Positions 1 through 5,625 of a stretch of DNA of 6,389 bases are shown piece after piece (position 1 is the first letter of the stretch; each line of letters opens with the position of its first letter). The DNA is from Prolixibacteraceae bacterium. GTDB lineage: Bacteria; Bacteroidota; Bacteroidia; Bacteroidales; Prolixibacteraceae. The stretch covers positions 1 to 6,389 of the forward strand of contig JACMKG010000153.1 in NCBI GenBank assembly GCA_014380255.1. Direction: 5' to 3'. The notes under the pieces were generated by a model, which made no database searches, was not told the DNA's origin, and was given only the letters and a program-made list of their open reading frames with translations. The translations under genes were made by a program, and so were the position numbers.

Positions 1-1764
1 ACTGTCTGCAATCCCGGGAATATCATACAAATATTGATAATAAGGCTCAATTTTCAGGCGCGTATTTTCTGTTATTCTCCAGTCGTATCCCAACACCAGA
101 TGGTGGGCATGAGAAAATCCCAGGTCTTTGTTTGGATAACTTGCCTGCCCGTTGTCTGAATCGTTTATGAAGTAGATCTTCAGGTCTTCCAGCTGGCTAT
201 GCTTTCCATAACCAAAGCTAAGGGCATGGTTTCCTGCAAATTCCCAGTTAAAGCCAATGCGTGGATCAACGGACAGGCTCTCATTCAAGGCAAAGTATTC
301 GGACTGGAATCCAAGGTTCAGCCAAAACTTATCCGAGAAATTATACTTGGATTGGGAATAGAATTGAAGATGATAACTCCTTCCATCTTCTTTTACGAAG
401 GTACGATAGGTATCGGGCATCTCATCAATGGAGCCATTCAGGTTAAGATCATAAAGCAGGGTGTTGAAATTAATGCCTGTGCGGTTGGTATGCCTTGCAC
501 TGAATTTATGGTTGATAAAAGTGCTTAAGGTAATCTTAGCCGTTACATCATACAGGTCCATATCGTTTCTTAAAACAAGCGCATCATCGAGCTTCTGCTG
601 TTTCAGATCCTTGAAATTGCCCGAGGTAACTACACTGGTATTGAGGTAAGATTTCTGCCCGAAGATGTATTTATGGTTGAAGCCCAGCGCTCCAAATCTC
701 TCTTCCCAAGAATTGGATAAAAGGTCATCATCGTATTCCCACAGCGAGGAATCTCTTTCTTCCTTATCCTCCATTTGATCAATTCCACCGATTCCCCATA
801 TAGAAAACACTCCTGCTTTTTTGGTAGGGAAATTCATCTTGAAAGATAAATCCTGGTATCTGGGTATCTGATCGGTTGGCAAAGCTCCCAGGTTTGACAA
901 TAACCCAAAAGTTGAATACCGGTAGTTAAAAATAAAGGATGAGCGTTTCCCTTTTACAAAGGGACCTTCCATGGCCACATCAATTCCATGCATGCCCAGC
1001 TGGATGGCGTGTTCGCGTTTGTCGCTGTTGCCTGTGCGCATCCTGATATCAAACACCCCTGCCAGGGCATTACCATATTCGGCCGGGAAAGCCCCGGTAT
1101 AGAAGTCTGAATTTGAAAGCACCTGGGCGCTGATGATATTTACAAAACCACCCCCTGCAACATTTCCCCCAGAGAAATGGTTGGGATTCGGTACATCTAC
1201 CCCTTCAACGCGCCACTGTACCCCTTTGGGAGAGTTTCCCCGGATGATAATGGCATTGTCCTGCAATCCGCCTGTTGAAACGCCTGCAAAGGCGGCAGCC
1301 ATACGGGCAGGGTCATCCATTCCCCCGGCATAGCGTCTGGTCTCTTCCACGGTAAAGGCCCTGGCACTGATACTTGCCATCGAATTGGTAGGTTTGTCTT
1401 TACGGGCAAAGGCTTTGACGGTTACCTCGTTTAGTTCACTTACCGATTCAGTCAACCCAATTTCCAGGTTTATTTCCTTTCCCGAGCCTACCATCAGTTC
1501 TGAAACAAGGGCGGGTGAATATCCCATATAACTAATTTGCAGCGTGTGCCTTCCAATGGGTACATTGTCGATGCGAAAATATCCTTCTGAATTGGTGATA
1601 GTGCCCATCAGGGGATTGGTTCCTTCAACAACAACCGAAGCCCCAGGTAAAGAGGTTTGAGATGCTTTGTCAATGACCCTTCCTTTGATGGTTTGATCGA
1701 GTGTCTGAGAATAACTAAACGTGGCTGTAAAAATGATCAGACATAGGAATACAATTCTTTTCAT
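1..1764 (-). CDS. TonB-dependent outer-membrane receptor with N-terminal carboxypeptidase-regulatory-like domain (3' end outside window)
   Basis: The frame is open without a stop from the ATG at 1764 to the left edge, giving 588 residues. Related receptors are usually about 750-800 residues, so roughly the last quarter, including the C-terminal beta strands, lies outside. Residues 1-20 are a signal peptide (MKRIVFLCLIIFTATFSYSQ). Residues 25-104 look like a carboxypeptidase-regulatory-like beta-sandwich (IKGRVIDKASQTSLPGASV, then TNSEGYFRIDNVPIG and ISYMGY). The plug domain follows at about 110-245, with the conserved stretches ETRRYAGGMDDPARM, NAIIIRGNSPKG, WRVEGVDVPNPNHF and FPAEYGNALAGVFDIRMR. 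The barrel begins near 255. By family, it would import a ligand across the outer membrane using TonB-ExbBD energy. The substrate cannot be inferred: there is no SusD partner in view and it lacks a typical SusC signature. There is no STN signalling domain. It is divergent from the sigma-factor operon. Confidence 0.95.
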   Translation of the reverse strand, partial: MKRIVFLCLIIFTATFSYSQTLDQTIKGRVIDKASQTSLPGASVVVEGTNPLMGTITNSEGYFRIDNVPIGRHTLQISYMGYSPALVSELMVGSGKEINLEIGLTESVSELNEVTVKAFARKDKPTNSMASISARAFTVEETRRYAGGMDDPARMAAAFAGVSTGGLQDNAIIIRGNSPKGVQWRVEGVDVPNPNHFSGGNVAGGGFVNIISAQVLSNSDFYTGAFPAEYGNALAGVFDIRMRTGNSDKREHAIQLGMHGIDVAMEGPFVKGKRSSFIFNYRYSTFGLLSNLGALPTDQIPRYQDLSFKMNFPTKKAGVFSIWGIGGIDQMEDKEERDSSLWEYDDDLLSNSWEERFGALGFNHKYIFGQKSYLNTSVVTSGNFKDLKQQKLDDALVLRNDMDLYDVTAKITLSTFINHKFSARHTNRTGINFNTLLYDLNLNGSIDEMPDTYRTFVKEDGRSYHLQFYSQSKYNFSDKFWLNLGFQSEYFALNESLSVDPRIGFNWEFAGNHALSFGYGKHSQLEDLKIYFINDSDNGQASYPNKDLGFSHAHHLVLGYDWRITENTRLKIEPYYQYLYDIPGIADS

Positions 1765-1788
1765 GGCTTATAATGTTAATTGCTTTGA

Positions 1789-1820
1789 CAAAACTAATCC
1801 TTGTGCCGCAGCTGGACGAA
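1789..1820 (-). promoter_or_regulatory. Candidate Bacteroidota-type promoter for the TonB-dependent receptor
   Basis: On the minus strand TAGTTTTG (1796-1789) matches the Bacteroidota -7 consensus TAnnTTTG fully. Twenty nt upstream lies TTCG (1820-1817), a 3-of-4 match to the -33 element TTTG. The -7 box ends 24 nt before the receptor ATG, leaving a short leader. The short, AT-rich motif could arise by chance, so this is a motif-based prediction only. Confidence 0.45.
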
Positions 1821-1894
1821 TGAACGTTGATGAGAGTGGTATTTTGGCAGATGAAAGGGAATAAAAGCTCTTTGAACGACCTGTAAGGGACTGC

Positions 1895-1930
1895 AAGAAG
1901 ATCTCAGGTTTTGATGACTAAGATCTTTTT
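1895..1930 (+). terminator. Terminator-like hairpin in the sigma-factor upstream region
   Basis: AAGATCT (1898-1904) and AGATCTT (1921-1927) form a perfect 7-bp inverted repeat. It extends to 10 bp (1895-1904 with 1921-1930) if one G-U pair is allowed, around a 16-nt loop, and the descending arm runs into T residues. On the plus strand this resembles an intrinsic terminator, but it lies between two divergent genes with no upstream plus-strand gene to terminate. It may be a leader attenuator of the sigma operon, a protein-binding dyad, or chance. The stem is AT-rich and therefore weak. Confidence 0.3.
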
Positions 1931-2015
1931 TATAAAAGGTGTAAGTTTTACCGATCATTTATCAACTAATAGTTTAAATAGATTAATTTCATGAGCGATC
2001 ACAAACATCCATCCT

Positions 2016-2486
2016 ATGGAGAATGAGTTTCTAAAATCAATCCACGACCATCAAAAAATCATATATAAGGTATGTAAAATGTATCGTGACAATAAGGAAG
2101 ATCAGGAGGACTTATTCCAGGAAATTGTTTATCAACTCTGGAAGTCTTATCCATCCTTCAGAGGTGAATCGAAAATAAGTTCATGGATATACAGAATAAC
2201 GCTCAATACTGCCATGGCTATTTACCGGAAAGGCAAACCAACGATCGACTTATATGAAGAATTTCCTGAACGGTTGCATCCTACCACAGAAATGAAGGTT
2301 TCAGAAAATGCTGAACGATTGTTCCATGCCTTGCGAAAGTTAAACGATGCCGAGAAAGCTTTGATATCGCTTTATCTGGAAGACTTTACTTACCAGGAAA
2401 TAGCAGAAATCGTAGGGATAAGCGAAGGCAATGTAGGTGTGAAACTAAACAGGATAAAGACCAAATTAAAAACAATCTTAAAATGA
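2016..2486 (+). CDS. RNA polymerase sigma factor, ECF (sigma-70 family)
   Basis: A 156-residue protein of normal ECF length containing only regions 2 and 4. Region 2 covers about residues 8-72, with the core-binding DLFQE (32-36) and the promoter-melting/-10 recognition stretch FRGESKISSWIYRITLNTA. Region 4 covers about 100-154, with the helix-turn-helix YQEIAEIVGISEGNVGVKLN (126-145) that would read the -35 element. The ATG at 2016 gives a complete region 2. An out-of-frame ATG at 1991 opens an 11-codon frame that overlaps this start. The stop overlaps the start of the next gene as ATGA, so the pair should be co-transcribed and probably translationally coupled. The regulon is unknown; autoregulation or control of the divergent receptor is possible but not shown. 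Confidence 0.94.
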   Translation: MENEFLKSIHDHQKIIYKVCKMYRDNKEDQEDLFQEIVYQLWKSYPSFRGESKISSWIYRITLNTAMAIYRKGKPTIDLYEEFPERLHPTTEMKVSENAERLFHALRKLNDAEKALISLYLEDFTYQEIAEIVGISEGNVGVKLNRIKTKLKTILK

Positions 2487-3046
2487 AAACCATGGAACTT
2501 GAAGATTTAAAGTCAGATTGGCAACAGGCAGATGTAGCATTCAAAAGTGAAGCTGATCTATTGAAAATGACCAAGATAAAGAACCATCCATCAGTAAAGA
2601 AAATCAAAACAAAATTAATGGTTGAAATAATCTTCTCCGTATTGTTCCTTGCCGTATACTACGACTGGTTTGACGGGGATCAGAAACCTTTATATGCCAA
2701 TGTTTTATTGGTAAGCAGTTTGCTCTTATACATTGCCAACGATGTAATTGGATATCTCTCAATCGTAAAGGGAATAAATGGATTGAATCTGAAAGCATCA
2801 CTTGGGAAATATTTAGCAAGGATAAGGCGATTGTCTGTTTATTCCTTGATCTGTACTCTGCTGTATAATCTTTCCTTCCTTCTATTTTTTTCGTCTGTAA
2901 TTCATTTTACCAAAGAGAAAAGTTTCCTACTCTTATTTCTTGTCATTATATTGTTTCAAACGTTGTTCTGGTCACAAAGGATTTGGAATAAATGGATAAA
3001 TAGCTTGGAACAACAAGTGAAGGATTTTGACCTTGATGAAGTTTGA
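2483..3046 (+). CDS. Four-helix membrane protein coupled to the ECF sigma factor (candidate anti-sigma factor)
   Basis: This 187-residue protein has a hydrophilic, charged N-terminus (about 1-44, with MELEDLKSDWQQ and the lysine-rich KIKNHPSVKKIKTKL). Four hydrophobic segments follow at about 45-60, 71-94, 117-140 and 147-166, and the tail is acidic (DFDLDEV). I know of similar Bacteroidota proteins, beginning ELxxLKxxWQ and encoded directly after short ECF sigma genes, but no named function. The 4-nt overlap with the sigma gene is the usual arrangement for a sigma/anti-sigma pair. The N-terminus could hold the sigma factor at the inner membrane; this is inference. The HxxxCxxC zinc motif of ZAS anti-sigma factors and the FecR architecture are both absent. 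A second ATG at 2492 (residue 4) is an alternative start that would remove the overlap. Confidence 0.85.
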   Translation: MKTMELEDLKSDWQQADVAFKSEADLLKMTKIKNHPSVKKIKTKLMVEIIFSVLFLAVYYDWFDGDQKPLYANVLLVSSLLLYIANDVIGYLSIVKGINGLNLKASLGKYLARIRRLSVYSLICTLLYNLSFLLFFSSVIHFTKEKSFLLLFLVIILFQTLFWSQRIWNKWINSLEQQVKDFDLDEV

Positions 3047-3077
3047 TGGAGCAAATCAGTGATCTGGACCTTTTGCC

Positions 3078-3587
3078 TTAGCTCTCATGAAAATCCATGC
3101 GTTCGAATTCCAGTACTTCCAGATCGCGTATGTTCTTGCCTTCGATAACAAACCTCACGGCCGTGCATACTTTATGAATGCCCCTGTTGCCGCTTGCTCC
3201 CGGGTTAATATGCAGCAAATGGTGCTTAGGGTCATACATGACCTTTAAAATGTGTGAATGACCGGAAATAAACAGTTTAGGCGGATTTACATTGAAAATC
3301 TGGCGGATGCGTTGCTCGTATTTACCAGGGTATCCCCCGATGTGGGTCATCAGCACGTCCACTTCTTCACAAAAGAAACGCTGGTCAGCCGGAAACATTC
3401 GCCTAATCACATGATCGTCAATGTTCCCATATACTGCCCGTAAAGGTTTGTAGGCCGAAAGCTGATCGGCAACAGCTGCAATGCCAATATCACCGGCATG
3501 CCAAATCTCATCAACAGATTCAAAAAACCTGAATACTCGTGGACTCACCGAAGAGTGAGTATCCGATAATAAGCCAATGCGTTTCAT
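3078..3587 (-). CDS. YfcE/MJ0936-family metallophosphoesterase
   Basis: A 169-residue, full-length member of the small calcineurin-like phosphoesterase family (YfcE/MJ0936). The dinuclear-metal ligands are all visible: D9 and H11 in SDTH, D33 in HAGD, N55 in GNIDD, H82 in MTHIGGYPG, and H110/H112 in GHSH. NPGA near residue 128 corresponds to the usual NPGS loop. Family members are cytoplasmic, divalent-metal-dependent phosphodiesterases, mostly characterised on artificial substrates, so the physiological substrate is unknown. It converges on the sigma operon with 31 bp between stop codons and no strong terminator. A 7-of-8 match to TAnnTTTG (AATATTTG, 3620-3613) lies upstream but has no convincing -33 box. 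Confidence 0.93.
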   Translation of the reverse strand: MKRIGLLSDTHSSVSPRVFRFFESVDEIWHAGDIGIAAVADQLSAYKPLRAVYGNIDDHVIRRMFPADQRFFCEEVDVLMTHIGGYPGKYEQRIRQIFNVNPPKLFISGHSHILKVMYDPKHHLLHINPGASGNRGIHKVCTAVRFVIEGKNIRDLEVLEFERMDFHES

Positions 3588-3696
3588 AATGCAATTTTAC
3601 AATTTATTTGGGCAAATATTCTCAATTGAATTGTTTAACTTTATATAAATCATATTTCTTGGCAGGGCTGTTTGATTTTTAATAGAGATACATGCA

Positions 3697-3728
3697 TTTA
3701 TAGTCAGTTTTTGCTATTTCTAAATTTG
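3697..3728 (+). promoter_or_regulatory. Candidate Bacteroidota-type promoter for the SixA-like gene
   Basis: TAAATTTG at 3721-3728 matches TAnnTTTG completely. TTTA at 3697-3700, exactly 20 nt upstream, matches three of four bases of the -33 element TTTG. The -7 box ends 17 nt before the ATG at 3746, which places the expected transcription start about 10 nt upstream of the gene. This suggests the phosphatase has its own promoter. The prediction rests on motif and spacing alone in an AT-rich region. Confidence 0.5.
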
Positions 3729-3745
3729 ATATAAAACAGACATTT

Positions 3746-4237
3746 ATGAAACGTGTAATTATTGTTCGACATGCTAAATCAGTGCAATACGGTTATGACA
3801 ATGATTTTCATCGTGACCTGACTGACCGGGGTGTTAATGATGCGGATAAGATCAGTAACATGCTGAAGGATGCCGGGGTTATCCCTGATTTGATCATTTC
3901 AAGTCCGGCTAAAAGAACAATGCATACAGCCCAGCTATTTTGTAAAAATCTGGGATATGATATAAATGCTATTCAGGAGGAACCAAGTTTCTATGATAGC
4001 GCCACAACGCATGATTTTATTGAAGTATTGCAAAAACTACCTGACGAGGTTCAGACAGTCTGCATCGTTGGGCACAATCCTGCTGTGTACTACTGGGTTT
4101 CCAATTTGGTGAAATACTTCAACGGCGATATGCCTACCTGCTCAACGGTGGCCATTGACTTTCAAGTGGATAAATGGGCTAAAGTAGCCGCCCGCGCAGG
4201 CAAGCTGGCCTTCCAGTACGTCCCAAAGGAACTGTAA
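3746..4237 (+). CDS. sixA: SixA-like phosphohistidine phosphatase (histidine phosphatase superfamily)
   Basis: This 163-residue protein belongs to branch 1 of the histidine phosphatase (phosphoglycerate-mutase-like) superfamily and has the compact size of SixA. The catalytic RHAKS motif is at the N-terminus (R8, H9, the phosphoryl-accepting histidine). R57 lies in SSPAKRTMHTA, an acidic EEP is near residues 78-80, and the second catalytic histidine is H110 in VGHNP. E. coli SixA removes phosphate from phosphohistidine on signalling or PTS proteins. Many Bacteroidota homologues are named only by similarity, so the real substrate here is uncertain and no phosphorelay gene is in view. The gene appears monocistronic: a good promoter candidate lies just upstream and a 564-bp repeat-rich gap follows. 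Confidence 0.9.
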   Translation: MKRVIIVRHAKSVQYGYDNDFHRDLTDRGVNDADKISNMLKDAGVIPDLIISSPAKRTMHTAQLFCKNLGYDINAIQEEPSFYDSATTHDFIEVLQKLPDEVQTVCIVGHNPAVYYWVSNLVKYFNGDMPTCSTVAIDFQVDKWAKVAARAGKLAFQYVPKEL

Positions 4238-4251
4238 GATTTAACTAAGAA

Positions 4252-4370
4252 TAGGAACGCGGATCAAACAGATGGAGCGGATATGAATGGATTAAAAGGA
4301 TACCGTTTATTAAAAATTTAAAAAGAGAATGATAAGAAATGAGCCATCCGTATAAATCGCATAGGCGTTA
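4252..4370 (+). repeat. Phased GGAT array with shorter inverted counterpart
   Basis: From 4261, GGAT or (A)GAT recurs at 4261, 4270 (as AGAT), 4279, 4289 and 4299, a 9-10 nt period, preceded by AACGC. About 45 nt downstream the opposite orientation appears: ATCC at 4346 and ATCG at 4356, followed by GGCGTT, so the reverse complement reads AACGCC...GCGAT...CGGAT. The two arms enclose an AT-rich spacer. Similar loose AACGCGGAT-type arrays occur in intergenic DNA of many Bacteroidota, as I recall them, with unknown function. There is no gene between the arms. The copies are degenerate, so this may be a decayed element. Confidence 0.5.
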
Positions 4371-4441
4371 ATTTTGTTTGCATGCACCCAGATAAACTGG
4401 CAATTACCAATATCAGAAATCAGAAGTAGTTAGCCCCTGTG

Positions 4442-4599
4442 TTTCCCCTTTAGGGGATCAATATCATTAGAAAACCATGGAATTGAGAACCCTTTCCCCT
4501 TTAGGGGATTAACAAAACAAACAGAGTGTTAATGTCCTAACGGACAATGGTTTCATTCTCATTCTATTTTCTATTGATATTGATTCCCTGACGGGAAAA
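4442..4599 (+). repeat. Four-hairpin inverted repeat cluster, copy 1 (BIME/REP-like)
   Basis: There are four 5-bp hairpins with 4-nt loops. A is TCCCC-TTTA-GGGGA (4444-4457) and B is the same (4495-4508). C is TGTCC-TAAC-GGACA (4533-4546). D is TTCCC-TGAC-GGGAA (4584-4597). A and B face one way, C and D the other, with start-to-start spacing of 51, 38 and 51 nt. The outer hairpins carry long conserved tails: TCAATATCATTAGAAAA after A (4458-4474) and its near-perfect complement TTTTCTATTGATATTGA before D (4567-4583). The inner ones keep only short ATTAAC-like tails. The whole cluster can fold back on itself. Orientation pairs and hairpin-plus-tail units resemble bacterial REP/BIME or foldback elements. 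No coding potential is seen. Confidence 0.8.
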
Positions 4600-4610
4600 T
4601 GCTCTTAATA

Positions 4611-4630
4611 GAGTTTTTTAGCAGACTCAG
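4611..4630 (+). repeat. Degenerate terminal inverted repeat half-site beside hairpin cluster 1
   Basis: GAGTTTTTTAGCAGACTCAG resembles GAGTTTTTCAGCAGACCCTA, the reverse complement of the left terminus of the element at 5626-5953, at 16 of 20 positions. It lies 13 nt from the outer hairpin of cluster 1; the equivalent distance in the other element is 12 nt. It therefore looks like the inner end of an older, inverted copy. I found no convincing opposite terminus upstream of cluster 1. CTCT-TAAT-AGAG (4602-4613) runs into its T tract and could act as a weak terminator. Confidence 0.55.
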
Positions 4631-4801
4631 GTGAACTCCTTTGACTTCATAAAAAATCAAACAAGGTGAACGACTATGCGAATAACTAGAGGTGTATTTC
4701 AAAAATATATACAGATAAAAATCATCATTAACTGCGATAATCCAGCCAGAATTTCAACTTAAAACAGTACTTTCGGTATTGAAAAATTATTTCTGAAGAA
4801 C

Positions 4802-5503
4802 ATGCACATATTCTATACTCCCGACCTGTCAGGGAATTCGTACACGCTGGATGAAACGGAATCCAAACATTGTGTACGTGTTTTGAGGTTGGAACAAGGG
4901 GACGAAATCATACTGGTTGACGGTAAAGGAGGTTTTTTTACGGCTGAAATCGTGGATGCCAATCCCAAACGATGCGCGGTAAAAATAATCAAGTCAGAGG
5001 TGAATACCGGGCAGCGTAATTACTCGGCACACATTGCCATAGCTCCTACCAAAAACATAGAGCGCATCGAATGGTTCCTTGAAAAGGCTACTGAAATTGG
5101 CATTGACCGGGTTACCCCATTGCTATGCCGGTTTTCGGAGCGTAAGGAAATCAAAAATGAGAGGCTGGAGAAAGTAATGATTTCGGCCATGAAGCAATCG
5201 CTCAAAGCTACTTTACCGCTACTGGACCCGTTAACAAAATTCAATGATTTCATTGCTCAGCCTTTCAATGGACAGAAATTTATTGCCCATTGCGATGAAC
5301 AGCACCGGGATCTGTTGAAAAAGATGATCGCTCCCCATCAGAATTACCTGATTTTGATTGGCCCTGAAGGTGATTTTTCTGCGGAAGAAATTGAGCAGGC
5401 CCTGAAAGCAGGCTTTCATCCGGTCAGCCTGGGCGATAGCCGGCTGCGCACCGAAACAGCAGGAGTGGTAGCCTGCCATACCTTCAATCTTTTGAACGAT
5501 TAG
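4802..5503 (+). CDS. rsmE: 16S rRNA (uracil(1498)-N3)-methyltransferase RsmE
   Basis: A 233-residue, full-length RsmE (family range about 230-250). The N-terminal PUA-like RNA-binding domain (about 1-70) contains ESKHCVRVLRLEQGD (20-34). The C-terminal SPOUT domain holds KATEIGIDRVTP (95-106), LILIGPEGDFSAEEI (183-197) and SLGDSRLRTETAGVVA (209-224). The last two form the trefoil-knot SAM site. By family, the enzyme methylates N3 of U1498 in helix 44 of 16S rRNA near the decoding site, using S-adenosylmethionine, and works as a dimer on assembled 30S subunits. The gene stands alone between two repeat-bearing gaps. TACTTTCG (4768-4775) is a 7-of-8 match to TAnnTTTG but lacks a -33 box. Nothing unusual is seen in the protein. 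Confidence 0.97.
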   Translation: MHIFYTPDLSGNSYTLDETESKHCVRVLRLEQGDEIILVDGKGGFFTAEIVDANPKRCAVKIIKSEVNTGQRNYSAHIAIAPTKNIERIEWFLEKATEIGIDRVTPLLCRFSERKEIKNERLEKVMISAMKQSLKATLPLLDPLTKFNDFIAQPFNGQKFIAHCDEQHRDLLKKMIAPHQNYLILIGPEGDFSAEEIEQALKAGFHPVSLGDSRLRTETAGVVACHTFNLLND

Positions 5504-5567
5504 CAGGCAATGGAATAGTTAGGGAGCAGCCTTAAAATCAGGAATGCTTTTGTTGTAACTCACTTAT

Positions 5568-5618
5568 AGCAAGGTATTCGATTCGATTTTTTAGAAAATA
5601 TACGTAATACCTCTTGCT
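5568..5618. repeat. Imperfect inverted repeat downstream of rsmE
   Basis: AGCAAGGTATT (5568-5578) is complementary to AATACCTCTTGCT (5606-5618) apart from a two-base bulge, enclosing a 27-nt AT-rich loop. It lies 65 nt after the rsmE stop and 8 nt before the terminal repeat of the mobile element. It could help end rsmE transcription, but there is no T tract directly after it. It may instead be a remnant of another insertion. Confidence 0.35.
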
Positions 5619-5625
5619 GTTTAAT

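Noticed and set aside
199..528. A 109-codon plus-strand open frame near the left edge, considered as a gene.
   Set aside because: It lies antisense inside the receptor gene, whose frame has clear domain motifs throughout. The opposite frame has no recognisable features.
3051..3076. GCAAA / TTTGC inverted repeat between the converging sigma operon and the phosphoesterase, considered as a shared terminator.
   Set aside because: A five-base stem with a 16-nt loop is too weak, and there is only a short T run within the second arm.
4298..4318. Sequence near 4300 with partial likeness to the mobile-element terminus, considered as the missing left end of copy 1.
   Set aside because: Only about 10 of 16 positions agree, in AT-rich DNA that also belongs to the GGAT array. 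This is not enough to call an end.
4629..4671. Direct repeat AGGTGAAC at 4629-4636 and 4664-4671, considered as a target-site duplication.
   Set aside because: The copies are only 35 nt apart, nothing element-like lies between them, and an 8-nt match is expected by chance fairly often.
4676..4762. A 28-codon plus-strand frame (MRITRGVFQ...) upstream of rsmE, considered as a small gene.
   Set aside because: It is not distinguishable from a chance frame in AT-rich DNA, with no recognised family and no ribosome-binding or promoter support.
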